DNA of 64,000 bases. Origin: Anaeramoeba flamelloides. Lineage: Eukaryota > Metamonada > Anaeramoebidae. The position numbers and the translations under genes are program-made. Positions 34,051 to 45,829 of this stretch are shown piece by piece; within the stretch, counting starts at the first letter, position 1, and the number at the start of each line of letters is the position of its first letter. The notes under the pieces were generated by a model. The model searched no databases and was not told where the DNA came from. It was given only the letters and a program-made list of their open reading frames with translations. The stretch covers positions 12,152,001 to 12,216,000 of the forward strand of contig JANTQA010000047.1 in NCBI GenBank assembly GCA_027625915.1, written 5' to 3'.

Positions 34051-37000
34051 ATGGGCAAAACTGAATCAAAATTTTTTGAAGAAACAAGAGTCGACTTGGT
34101 GAAACACAATTTAAAAAAATTGCCTACAAATGTGACATCTTATAAAAAATTATCCTCGTTGAATTTAGCTGGAAACAAATTGCAAGAGATCCCCAAAGGC
34201 ATTGCAAAACTCACCACTTTAACATTTTTAAATTACACTTACAATGAACTGAATTATATTCCAGAGGCAGTTTACAATATTGCCTCGTTGAGGCTCTTTG
34301 ATTGTTCGTATAACAAATTAAAACTTTTGTCGCCCAAGATTAGCCAATTAATAAATTTAAAAAGATTGGACTTGAAGTGTAACAAATTGGTGGCGATCCC
34401 TGATGAACTGTCGCAACTCAAGAAGATGCAAAGCCTATATTTGCTTCGTAATCGCATTAAGGTGATGCCAATGCTGTCTGGATTAAGCAAATTAACTGAA
34501 TTGTATTTGGATGCCAACTACATTGTGAGCATCCCGAATTCTGCATTAAGCGGGCTCAGGAATTTAAAAAAGCTATTTTTAAGCTATAATTGTGTCAAGT
34601 CAATTGAAGCCAATTCCTTTCAAGATTTGAAACAATTACAAGTCTTGGAATTGAATGGGAATAATTTATTATCATTTGGCGATGAATTGGGAACGCTAAC
34701 GAATTTAAAAATATTAGAATTGAGAACAAATAAAATTGAAGAATTAAGCGTTCCCAAAGGATTAAAAATCTCAATTCTATTATTGCAAAGAAACAAATTA
34801 ACAGAGATCCCAAAGAGTGTTTATCGGTTGAAAAACTTTTTGACAAAGCTCTCCGTTTCAGAAAATAAACTAACACAAATACCGAAAAATCTAACAAAAC
34901 TAGCAAGACTGAGGACGCTAGATTTCTCTGAAAACTTAATTACGCGATCCTTATGTGAGCGATTGGATTTACAATATTTAATTGAACTAAATTTATCGAG
35001 TAACAAATTAACAGCTCTGCCGACTGAATTTTTTCAAAATATGAAAACATTGGCAAGATTAATTTTATTTAAAAACGAACTCACAACATTGCCACCATCA
35101 CTGAAGGCGTGCAAAAGACTTGAGTTATTGTGGTTATCTAATAACCAATTACAGGTGTTTCCAGATTGCATTTTACATTTATCAAACAGCCTACAATCGT
35201 TAAGTTTAGCAAGTAACAAAATCAGATCATTGCCAAATAATTTTGGGAAGCTATCAAATTTAAAAAAATTGTTTTTAGAAAATAATGCATTAACTGCGCT
35301 TCCTAATACTTTCAAATATTTAAAAAATTTGGATACATTAAATTTGTCGATCAATAGTTTTCAAAAATTTCCTTTAATTATTACATTTTTGCATGATTTG
35401 GAATATTTGCTTTTTTCCCATAATAAGCTTATTTATATCCCCTCTCAGATCGTCTATTTGACAAAATTAATTGAATTGGATTTGTCTTATAACAAATTAT
35501 GTTTTTTCCCAAAGGCCATAGCTTATTTCCATTATTTGAATACCTTTTCGATCGCAAGAAACTACATCAGAAGGATACCAACAGATTTTTTCTCAATAAA
35601 TAATTATACCAAAATGGGTCGTTATCATTTAGATTTTTCGCATAACTTGATCGAAAAAATGTCCCCCATGTGGGCAAAGCCCATTTGTTTAACGACCGAA
35701 CTTGATTTGTCATATAATAAAATCCCAATAGTGCCGCCGAGGATATTTACGCATATCGCACAAATTGAGTGCTTCAAATTGGCGCACAATAAAATTGCTA
35801 AATTGGATTTGTCAGGGTTAAAATTTGCACCTAGATTGAAGAGAATGCATATCGAGGGTAATGCTTTAAACGTCAGTTTTAAAAAATTGCTCCAAAAGTT
35901 ATTAAATATTATCCCAAAGGCACCAATTAATAATAAAAAAATTATTTCTGAAAAAAAAGCAAAAACAAGAAATAACAAGAACAAGAAGAAGAATACTAAA
36001 AAAATAATTAAATGGGAAAGGCCACTAGATGGATCAATTTTAAATTATCATATACATGCCTCAAAGTCATTACAAAATGGCGAAAACATGGAATTTGCTA
36101 GAACAATTGAATTGATCGTAGATCCAATCGCAAAAAATACTCTTGGAAGAGTGATCAACTTAAATAGTAAGAGATATACTATCGGGTATTCTGAAAGCCG
36201 TGGGAAAAGAACAACAATGGAAGACGCTATTTCCATCAATGCAGAAATTTTGCCTGGCGTGGATTTAATCTGCCTTTTTGATGGGCACGGGGGTTCAGCT
36301 GCTGCTTTACTCGCATCAGATCAATTAAATACGATGTTTAAACAATCTTTAAAAAAAATTTTAATAAAAATCAAAAAATTACGTAATAATAATAACAACA
36401 ACAACAATAATAATAAACTTAATAATAATAAGAATAGCAATAATAACAATAACAATAACAATAATAATAATAAACTTAATAATAAAAAGAATAATAATCA
36501 TAATAACAACAACAATAATAATAATCATAATAACAATAATAATTCAAATGATCGAGAAAATAAAAAAAAAGAAATGGATTTTTTAAAAGTAGAAATTATC
36601 AAAATGTCAAAAACTATATTTCTGGATTTTAATGAAAGATTAAATCAAATTGAAAACGATGAATCAGGCACAACAGCAGTAGTCATTTTATTAATAGCTA
36701 ATTTATGCTTCGCAATGAATTTAGGCGATTCAAGAGCAATTGTATGTAAAAAAAATGGAAAAGTTGAAAGATTAACTGTTGATCATAAACCCACACTTCC
36801 TTTAGAACGAAAAAGAATTCGAAAATTGGGTGGTATAGTGACAGAAAACGGACGAATAAATAACGCATTGGGGTTATCAAGAGCATTTGGCGATAAGGAT
36901 TTCCAACCTTATGTTTCTTGTAAGCCTTTCATCAGTGTTAATGAATTAACCACAGAACACGAGAAAATTATTATAGCGTGTGATGGTTTATGGGTAAATT

Positions 37001-40000
37001 TTTCTTTTTCTTATTCTTTTCTTTTCTTTTTATTTTTTACTTTTTCTTTTCTTTTATTTTATATTTCAATTTTTTTGATATATTTTAGATTTTGTTAAAA
37101 ACGCCTTTGAAAACAAAAATACACTTTGAGGAGATATTTTATTTTATTCAAAATCAAATATTTAATTTTTCGAGTTAAATCAAAATTTTAACAAATATTT
37201 AATTTTTTGTTTTATGATTTGAAAGTAACCGTTGTGGAAAAAAAGTGAAACTGGAAAAAAAGTGAAACACGGTTTTTAATTGGGAACCTTACTGAAAATT
37301 CAAAGTAAGATCAATGAAAAAAAGAATAAATAAATAAATAAAGACAAAATGAAGTATTCGCCACAATAACAGTTTTTTTAAATACTATCTTTTAGTATGG
37401 GTTTTTCTTTGATTGATCAATTATTAAAAATTTGTTCAAAAAATTGACTATTTTTGAGATCTCCAAAACTACACCAACAATTTCGGTAAATCAAGTAGAT
37501 TTAAATTGTATTTGTTGGATTGATTGAAAATAATATAATGGGTTATTATTTGAAGTTAATTGGCTTCTTCTTTTTATTGATTTTACTTTTCATTTTCAGT
37601 AATGTTCCCAATTAAAAACCGTGTTTCGCTTTTTTTCCAGTTTCATTTTTTTTCCGCAACAGTAAGGTTTACTTGAAGATGATTTTTCGAATCTCATAAT
37701 AGAGGTTTTGATGATAACATGATTAATTCACGATAAAGTTACAAAAATCGCGATAATTTCCATCAAATCGCGATAATATCAGAAAATCGCGATATTCAAT
37801 ATTATCGCGATAATATAACAAATCGCGATAATTCTATAAAATCGCGATAAATTAGTTGATGGGTTTTTGGGTTAATTGAGAAATATTTAAACAAAAAAAT
37901 TTTTTTTGATCAAAAAATAGCTGAGGTGAAAAAAAGTCATTCTTTGAAAAAACAACAAAAAAGATACTTGATCCAATCAAGGATCAGATCCAAGAGTTTT
38001 ATTGTATTTTCATTTTGTTTGGTTAACAAACCTATCGATCCTTTAAGATCAACAACAATAAGAAATAAATAGAAATAAATATTTTTTCAGTTAATCGTGG
38101 TGTTGTAAATTGAGTTGAATAAAAGACCTTATAAAACAACCAACACTTTGTCCGTTCTTTAAAGAATGTGATCTTGGGTTAAAAGATTTTCAATATTCTC
38201 CGAAAGCTAAAAGGGGTTGGTAAAATTTTCATTAGCTTTCACAAAATCCTTGTCAGATGATCACCAATTATTAAGATTTTTTATAGATTTGTCTCCTTGT
38301 TCTTTTTCTTCTTTGAGCATCTTTGTATTGGATAGAAAACACAATTAGAGCTTAGAGGTTTTTGTTTGATCGATCACCAATAAGAATGAAAATTATTCTT
38401 TATTCTTTTTGGCTATTTAAAATTGTGAATGTAACAACTCCATTGTAAGAAAATACATCTATCCTATATTCAATTATATTGTTGGAATGGGTAATTATTA
38501 GTTTGATCATAAAATTTGTTTGAGATTTGATATTTTGTTAAAAAAAAAAATGAAAAGAAAACAATTTTTTTCCAGAACAAACCAAACTCATGTCCTTTAC
38601 AAAAACTTTATACCTTTCAAAACTTTCAAACACTTAAAGACAGTACACAACCCTCACAAACACTTTCAAACATTTATGAAAGGGGAAAGTGTTGTAAAAG
38701 TCAAGAGATTTTTTTAAGGTGATCTCAAAAAAATAATTTTTCATTTTTTCGCGATAATGTCGAATATCGCGATAAAGTTGGACTAATCACGATTTTTAAT
38801 GATTTTTCGCGATAAAGTTGGACTAATCGCGATTTTTTTAATATTATCGCGATTTTATTGTTAATATCATGATAATATATGTTATCATCAAAACCTCTAA
38901 TGAATGGGATCTTCTTCAAAAAATTCAATTTTTTTTTTTTTTTTTTTTTTTTTAATAAGAAAATGAAAATTTTTTAATGGTTTAGTTCTTCATTACCTTT
39001 TGGAAAGTTGACATGTACTTAACTATTTTAAAGATGAAAATACATTTTAACATTTTTGAAAATTTTAATTGCAAGTACATTACTGAAAAAAGATTTTTTT
39101 TTGGGTGAAATGAGATTACTAAAATCTTTAAATATAAAATACCATTAAGTTACTCTATTTGTGAAAACAACCCAAAGAATAAAAGTCAACCTCCATAGTT
39201 GAATCTTGAATTTTCAAATTTTTTAACATTATTGTTCTTGAACAAAATTTTAGTTTTTATAAAATTGTGTTTTGAATAAATTTGGAAATGTATTTACGGA
39301 TCTTTGGGTTTATTCAAGAGAAGGTGATATATCTTGTTTGTTTATAATAAGTCAATCACTTTTTTTAAACAGGTGTACACCCCCTTAAATCTATTTTATT
39401 GATGTACTCTTTGATAAATTTCAAAGAAATCAAGAATTAAAAAAAAAAAAAAACCCAACCAAGTTTATTTTAGATGATTTGTTTCCTCTTTATCTTCTTA
39501 ATTTTGAAGGGTTTAAATAAACTCAAAATTCTCTACGTTTACCGCGTTATTAAAATTTTACAAAAACCCATTTTTTGACAAAATTATTTCTTCAAATTCA
39601 TTTTTCAAATATTGTTCGAAAAATAAGGATTAACAAAGAAAGAATACTTTTTACAAAGGTGAAAAGTGAAAAAATATAAATTATTGAAAATCCAAAAACA
39701 ACTTCAAAATCTTTAAAGAAACAAAAAATATATTTAAAAAAATTAAATTAAAATTCATTAGAAATAATTGTTTTACAATTTTCTTGGAAAACTAATTATA
39801 TATATACATATACATACATACATACATATATATATATATAAACCCCGTTCCAAAAATTTGGACACACCCAAAATCAAAAATAGGCAAAAAAAAACCCAAT
39901 TTATTGTATTTTTCCAAACCTAATAAAAAAGCACATTTAAGTAAACCTAGTATTAATGTTTTAATAAGTAATCATTTTAACCCAAATAAAAGAAAAAAAT

Positions 40001-43000
40001 ATAAAACTCAAAAATAAAAACAGGTGTGTCCAAAATAATGAAACGAGCGGAACAAAAAATGTATTGGTAAATTTGTTGAAATTTCACCAACAATTATTGA
40101 TCGATCAAATGATAAGATACCATCGAACAATTGTATGTGATTTTCCAATTTAACACACTCAACACTAAACTTCTATCAACCATTGAAAAAAAAATTTTCA
40201 GATCTAAGGAAACAGATTACGTAACTTGCAAAAAAGGAAATGAAAACAAAACAAAAAAGACAAAAAATGAAATAGTTTGTAAAATCAAAATTCTTTCCAA
40301 ATTGAATTTAAAGTGTAGTAATGATGTTCTTTCCACTGTTTAAACTGTGTACAATTTTTTGGAATCTAATTTATATATATATATATATTTATTTTTTAAT
40401 CAGAAGAGAAGTTATTCAACTTAATTACCCCCCGTTTACCGTTAGGTTTTTTTTAATTTAAAAGAATGGTGAAAAATCAAAGATTTTACTCAATTATTTT
40501 GAATTCTGGAAAACCTAGGCACTCTACAACACTTCCCAGAAACTCTAGATTTATTTAGAGTTATTTATCCTGGCCATTATGTGGGCAAGATTATAGCTAA
40601 CAAAATAGCTTTTCTTGAAAAAATGGATTTAAAATTATTTTTAAGCAATTATAAGAAAAAGAGATAGAAAAACAAGAAATTAAAAAAATAACAAAAAAAA
40701 ACAAAAGTTGTAAAAAGTTTTTTTTTTGTAACCCAAGTGTTGAATAGGTTGTTAGTTTGTTTCCTTTTAGGTTAATTATTTTTTAAATTTCTGTACCACC
40801 ATAATACCACATGTTTGTGTAATGCAATTTGAAAGAAGTTTATCTCAATACAGTTCATTATTGCCATACTTACCAGAAGTTAATACCATTGAAAGATGAT
40901 TATATATAAAAAATGTTAAATTGCAGTATAGGTAATTATATACCAGAAGAAGGTAAATCACAACCACCTTTTCTCTTCTCCAAGATATTTCCCACTGGAT
41001 TAGAATCACACTTTCGATCATTTTTCCTTTTCTCAATATTTTAATTAAAAAAAAAAAAAAAAGTTTTTAAAATTAAAAAGCTTCTTTTTCAGAGAAAACA
41101 ATAAATGTAAAAATAATCTAAAATCTTTTGATATTATAATAAACCAAAATAACCAAAAGAAACTACCTTTTTGAAAGAAAAATTAAAAAAATTTCAGTCT
41201 TATTTTAAATTTTCCAATAAAAAAGGGAAAGAAATGAAATTAAAACACCCTTTTAATTTAAAATTTGAATAAATTGAATTTCAATTAATCCTTTTCATTT
41301 TTTATGAAATTTTCTTCACTCTTAAATAATAAATTAAAAAAAAAAAAAACATACAGCCTTTTAAAAAAATGTGAGGACTTTTTAAAAAACTTTTTTGAAG
41401 TTTTCTATTTTTAAAAAGTGGAAATCTTGTTAGAATTAAAACTTTTTGAAAGATTCCTGGAAGAATAAAGTGAGAGATCAACCTTTAAAAAGTGGGGTAG
41501 AGATTAGAGTTCTGAAGGAAAGCACTTTTTTAAAAAAAAACTTTCCACTTTTTTAAAACACAAAACCTTAAAAAAGTTTTAATTCTGGCAATTTCATTTA
41601 GAAAAAAGTAATCACTTTTTTAAAATGGCTGTAACATTAATTTAATTTTTATTAAGATAAGGGATAATTTACACAAAAATATTTAATTTCGTAAAGATTA
41701 GTGGTTGTTGTGTTGATAACTATTTTAGAAAATTTTTCACAATAAATAGTTATAGCATCCGAATAAAAAGTTTAAAATATTTTTTTTTTAGGATAAATTT
41801 TGAGGAATTATAAGCACTAAAAACATTTAACTTTTATGGTTAATCTAATTCAGAAAAAAAACATAATTTTTTTTCAAATAATTTTTTCTCAAATAATTTT
41901 ATCAATCAAATAATCAACAACTAATCATTGATCAGTATAATTTATTTTTTTATTTATTTCTTTGTGTAATTTATTTTTTTAAAAATCATAAAAAATTATT
42001 TAAAAAAAAAAAAAAAAAAAGGATGTAGTTACTGATCAAGAAGCAGCAAATTTAATAAAAAATAAAACAGATCCGGTTAAAGCAGCATTAAAACTAAAAA
42101 CACATGCTTATGCACTTGGAAGTAATGATAATATTTCTGTAATTGTCGTCAATCTAAAGGGCAAAGAAACGAAGGAGCAAATTACTGAGATCCAAAAAAA
42201 AAAATTAGAAAAAGAAAAAAAAATATTAAAAAATGCACTTAAAGAAAAACAAAAAGATAAAAAAATCAATTTCCATTCATTCTTTGAAAAATGTAGGAGA
42301 TTAGAAAAGTTACAAAAACTACAAGCACAACAACAAAAATTATCAATTAGAAAACTGCAAAATAAAAAACCATATTTATTTATCTCATCAAGATCATCTT
42401 CGTTTGATGATATTGCGTCTTTCACCCAAAAGGAAAATCAGGAAACGTTAGATGATAATCAGGATAAAAACAAAATTGAAAATAATAATCAAAAGAAGAA
42501 TAGTAAAGATGATGATGATGATTATGATAATAACTATACTGATAGCAATAAGGATAAAGATAAAGATAGCGATAGAGATAGCAATAGCAATAATAATGTT
42601 TATGTTGAAAACAAAAATAATTATAAAGATAGTGGTATTGATAACGAAAACAAAAATCTGGTCGATAATAAGGAAAACGAAAAGGATATTAGTCAAGTTA
42701 TAAAAATTGATAATAAAGACGAAAAATCCAATTTTAAAAACAAATTACCAAAAAATGAAAACAATGGGAAAAATCAAACCAATTCTTCAAAAATAAAAAA
42801 GGAACCAACAAATCAACTAAATATTGGAAATTTACAAAATGTACAAATAATTGATAATAATCAAAATGAAGAAAATAATTTAGAAAACACCGTGATTTCA
42901 AAAGAAAAAGAAAAAATATTTAATTATTCACTTCACCAAAAAAAAAATGTTAAAGATACTGTAAAAATATTAAATCCAACCTTATCAAATAACGTAAGTG

Positions 43001-43248
43001 AAGAAGACATACAAAATATTAAAAAAGTCATCGATGAAAAAATTATTGTTGAAACAGATAGTGAAACAGAAACAGATACAGAGTATGAAGATGAAGATGA
43101 AGACAAAGACGAAGATGAAGATGAAGATGAAGATGAAGATGAAGAATATATAAAAAATTATAAAATCCAAGAAGAACAAGTAGAAATAAATATTAATCAA
43201 AATAAAGAAAAATATGAAAATGTAATTTCTCAAGAAGTTGATAACTAA
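34051..43248 (+). CDS. Leucine-rich-repeat PP2C-type protein phosphatase
   Basis: This is a Mg/Mn-dependent Ser/Thr phosphatase fused to an LRR solenoid, as in PHLPP-like and amoebal LRR-PP2C proteins. Exon 1 is 34051-36993 (981 codons) and exon 2 is 42022-43248 (408 codons plus TAA), joined in phase 0 across a 5028 bp intron. The product is 1389 residues. The start MGKTESK fits an N-myristoylation site, suggesting membrane attachment. Residues about 15-630 are roughly two dozen LRRs. PP2C motifs follow in order: RTTMED (~720), FDGHGG (~744), SGTTAV, GDSRA (~892), VDHKP, LSRAFGD (~943), CDGLW|DVVTDQEA spanning the exon junction (977-989), and GSNDNISVIVV (~1014). An Asn-rich insert (about 779-835) splits the catalytic domain between DGHGG and SGTTA. 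The last ~350 residues are a disordered Asn/Lys then Asp/Glu-rich tail. The metal-binding Asp residues appear intact. Confidence 0.93.
36385..36550 (+). repeat. Asn-codon (AAY) low-complexity insert in the phosphatase domain
   Basis: AAT/AAC triplets with occasional Lys, His and Leu codons encode about 55 mostly Asn residues inside the PP2C fold. The mixture of AAT and AAC and the interruptions argue that it is translated and not an assembly artefact. Expansions of this type are known in amoebal proteins and normally sit in surface loops. Confidence 0.85.
37228..37662. mobile_element. MITE with TA target site, family M5, copy 2
   Basis: This 435 bp unit with TA flanks (37226-37227, 37663-37664) has long inverted arms containing CGTTGTGGAAAAAAAGTGAA, ACTGGAAAAAAAG, GTGAAACACGGTTTTTAATTG and GGAAC. 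The AATTGGGAAC core is shared with the nested copy at 24739-25197. It is non-coding. Confidence 0.85.
37702..38897. mobile_element. 1.2 kb element with TCGCGA subterminal repeats, family M8
   Basis: The termini are inverted repeats GAGGTTTTGATGATAACAT (37702) and its complement ATGTTATCATCAAAACCTC (ending 38897), flanked by TA on both sides; a 3 bp AAT duplication is an alternative reading. Inside each end lies a zone of repeated ATCGCGATAAT-like units (about six at 37750-37855 and five or six at 38745-38870), pointing both ways. The interior (38310-38740) recurs at 15935-16370. Subterminal repeats of this kind are usually transposase-binding sites. No transposase is encoded. Confidence 0.85.
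39795..39840. repeat. TATA/CATA microsatellite
   Basis: A TATATACATACATA-type simple repeat ends exactly where M1 copy 3 begins, so the MITE used a TA inside the repeat as its target. Confidence 0.85.
39841..40371 (+). mobile_element. Tc1/mariner-like MITE, family M1, copy 3
   Basis: This is a 531 bp copy flanked by TA. The left end is AACCCCGTTCCAAAAATTTG followed by GACACACC. The right end, reversed, begins AAATTAGATTCCAAAAAATTG. The interior is very close to copy 4 (44047-44576), suggesting these two are the youngest pair. A short plus-strand frame (40131-40343) is conserved only as far as the DNA is and does not resemble a transposase. Confidence 0.88.
40435..40530. repeat. Hairpin module H, single
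   Basis: This is an approximately 95 bp imperfect palindrome: GTTAGGTTTTT, AATTTAAAAGAAT, a loop AAAAATCAAAGATTTT, then ACTCAATTATTTTGAATTCT, GGAAAACCTAGGCACT. One end carries CCGTTAG and the other CCTAGGCACT, the asymmetric end signature of this family. Confidence 0.7.
41354..41631. mobile_element. Short MITE with TA target site, M4-like ends
   Basis: This 278 bp unit, flanked by TA (41352-41353, 41632-41633), has ends CAGCCTTTTAAAAAAATGTG and, on the other strand, CAGCCATTTTAAAAAAGTGA. The interior is full of AAAAAGTGG/CCACTTTTT pieces that pair with each other. It is non-coding. Confidence 0.8.
43080..43146 (+). repeat. GATGAA coding repeat (Asp-Glu tract)
   Basis: Tandem GATGAA units encode an alternating Asp-Glu tract near the C-terminus of the LRR-PP2C protein. 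It is in frame and continuous with the exon. Confidence 0.85.
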
Positions 43249-44046
43249 ATGTAGACCTTTTCAATTTATTTTCATAATATAGCTACTATATCTAGCGGGA
43301 GTAATAATCATCATTTTATCTTTATTTCTTCTTTTTAAAATATAAATTATTTCAACTCCTTTGTTTTAAAAAATTAAATCTGATTTAATAATAATTAATA
43401 GATAATTATTAAATCTTGATTTTCACTTATTTCTTCTTTATTTATTATTTTTTTTTTTTATATAAAATTTTCTTTCTTTTTAATTATTTTTAAAAAATGT
43501 TTGTCCATAATAATTAAAGTGAGAATTTATTTTAAAATAAAACGAATATAATTTTTAAATTAAATTTTTTTATTTTTTTTTCGAATTATGAAAAATAATA
43601 ATCTTTTGGTTTTTATGTTAATAATTATTGAGAAAATCTTGAGAATTAAAAAATTTGCAAATTAAAATATAATTCCTTTTGAAGGTTCTAAATCTTTATT
43701 ATTAAATAATAGAAAAACTTTAATTTTGGTTACTGTTGTGAGATTTAGAAAAGTAATTTAGGAAAAAAATTTCAAAAATAACTAATTTTTATTAGTGAAC
43801 ATTAGTAAAAAATTTAATTATTTATTCACTAGTATGAAAAAATAAAATTGAAAAAAAAAAGTTAGACAAAACTACAATTTCAACTAACCTTTCATCCTTG
43901 TTAATTGAGCTTATTCAAAATATAATCAACATTCCAGTTCTTAAAAATCTGTGACTATTGTATTTATTGTTGTTAATGGTACCACGATTTTTAAAAGTCT
44001 CTAATCTAGAAAAAAAGGTCTATTTTGGGGTAAAAAATTTTAAATA

Positions 44047-44576
44047 AACCCCATTTTAAAAATTTGGACATACACCAAAATCAAAAATAGGCAAAAAAAA
44101 ACCTAATTTATTATATTTTTCCAAACCTAATATAAAACAACCTTTAAGTAAACTAGTATTAATGTTTTTTTAAGATAGTAATCACTTCCATACAAATAAA
44201 AGAAAAAAATATAAAACAAAAAAAAAATTGGTGTGTCCAAAATAATGAAACGAGCCGAACAAAACATGTATTGGTAAATTTGTTGAAATTTCACCAACAA
44301 TTGTTGATCGATCAAATGTTAAGATACCATCTAACCAATTGTATGTGATTTTCCAATTTAACATACTCAGCACTAACCTTCTATCAACCATTGAAAAAAA
44401 ATTCCAGATCTAAGGAAACAGATTACGTAACTTGCAAAAAAGGAAATGAAAACAAAAGAAAAAAGACAAAAAATGAATTATTTTGTAAAATCAAAATTCT
44501 TTCCAAATTGAATTTAAGTGCAGTAATGATGTTTTTTCCACTGTTTAAACTGTGCCCAAATTTTTGGAATCTAGTT
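44047..44576 (+). mobile_element. Tc1/mariner-like MITE, family M1, copy 4
   Basis: This 530 bp copy is flanked by TA, with left end AACCCCATTTTAAAAATTTG and right end reversed AACTAGATTCCAAAAATTTG. The interior closely matches copy 3, including the GATCTAAGGAAACAGATTAC block and GTAACTTGCAAAAAAGGAAA. It has no transposase. Confidence 0.88.
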
Positions 44577-44696
44577 TAGATATGACAATGAATTTTCTTT
44601 AAACTCAACTTTAGGATATTTTTTTGAAAACACTCTACTTATCTAAAAAACTCAAACACAGAAAAAAAAATAACTGGTGATAAATATTGAGAGTGT

Positions 44697-44797
44697 CCAT
44701 AGGGTGCCTAGGTTTTACATAATTCAAAAGAATGGAGAAAAATCAAAGATTTTACTCAATTCTCTTGAACTATGGAAAACCTAACGACATTTCATGC
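44697..44797. repeat. Hairpin module H, single
   Basis: This is an imperfect palindrome with the loop AAAATCAAAGATTTTACTCAA. It starts GGGTGCCTAGGTTTT and ends GGAAAACCTAACGAC. The end signature GTGCCTAGG ... CCTAACG is the same as in the other modules. Confidence 0.75.
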
Positions 44798-45339
44798 TCT
44801 TGAAATCAATAAATCATTATATCTATATTTTTAAAAAATTTTTTTTTCAATTCAATTAAATCTTTTAAATTCCAATTTATTTTATTGTTTATTTGTTGAT
44901 TAAATTTTATTAATTTTTCCAAATAAGAAAGAGATAAATTTTTTAATTTTTTTGAATTTGAATATTTTTTTTATTAACTGAAATTACCATATTTTAAATT
45001 GTAAATTCTATTTTATAAATAAGAATTGGTTTATTTCTATTTATTTAACATATTTCAGTGATGCATGAATTAATCCAAGAATTTAAGTAATTTATTGTTT
45101 TTATTTCATAATTAAATATTCTAATCCATATATTAATTGTCTTAAAATCTTCTATTTTTAAACAGTTTTATAGTGAGAAGAATTTTGATGAAAAAAAAAA
45201 AAATTATTTTTTAATATAACTTGTTGATTGAAACTTTGAAATCAAAAGATCATTTATTACTCAATTTCCCAACAAAAATAAATAGCTAATGTTTTATAAG
45301 CACCAAACAAAACAAAAACTAAATAGAAATTTCAATTGA

Positions 45340-45520
45340 TAACCCAAAAATTAAATTTTTTTATTATAAACCTTCCAATCTAACATACCTACACTCTTCA
45401 ATTCATTTTGGGAAAAAAAAAAAAACGACAAATTGTCCAAAAATTGCCTTTTTGAACCATAATTACAATTGAAGATCGATCATTTAAGAATCATACTCAT
45501 CTGGAATTCTACCCAAATAC
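45340..45520. repeat. Diverged half copy of the long palindromic element M9
   Basis: This matches the right arm of the 55571-56122 element: AACCCAAAAATT, CACTCTTCAATTCA, TTTTGGAAAAAAAA and TTGTCAAAAATTGCC-like blocks, then GAACCA and GATCGATCA. Only one arm is recognisable. Confidence 0.55.
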
Positions 45521-45829
45521 AAAATTATTGTTTTTTTCCTTCAACATTAAGTGTTTACCTTAGAATTACAATATTTTTCAAATAAAAAAAATTCACTTAT
45601 CACATTTTTTAATGAAAACAAACAAGCCCAAAATTAGAAAATTAAAATTAACCTTTTTTGGTAATAAAACAATGGTTTCCTTAAAGTCTAAACATAATTT
45701 CTTTTCATCCTAATCACTCAATTGAAAAACATTTTTTAATTTTTTTTTCTTTTTTCTTTTGTGGCTTTTTGAATAAAATTCAAAAAAAATAAAACAAGAA
45801 AAAAACAACAAAAACAATCTATAATTTCC

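Larger units (their letters stand above)
36994..42021 (+). other. LRR-PP2C intron packed with mobile elements
   Basis: This 5028 bp GT-AG intron (GTAAAT...AAAAG) interrupts the CDGLW/D motif of the phosphatase. It contains, in order, an M5 MITE, the 1.2 kb TCGCGA element, M1 copy 3, a hairpin module and an M4-type MITE. The splice sites are fixed by the restored PP2C motif. Confidence 0.92.
43249..45829. other. Intergenic region with repeats, no gene recognised
   Basis: This lies between two genes on the same strand. It contains M1 copy 4, one hairpin module (44697-44797) and a degraded half of the long palindrome found at 55571-56122 (45340-45520). No coding sequence is supported. Confidence 0.65.

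Noticed and set aside
37750-38870. CRISPR-like impression from repeated ATCGCGATAAT units
   Set aside because: Units are short, point both ways, have irregular spacing, lie only in the two ends of one element, and the genome is eukaryotic. They fit subterminal transposon repeats.
40131-40343. 70-codon frame in M1 copy 3 (and 44391-44579 in copy 4) as a transposase
   Set aside because: The frames contain no DDE/D-type motif or helix-turn-helix, begin at different places, and are disrupted in the other copies. The element is non-coding.
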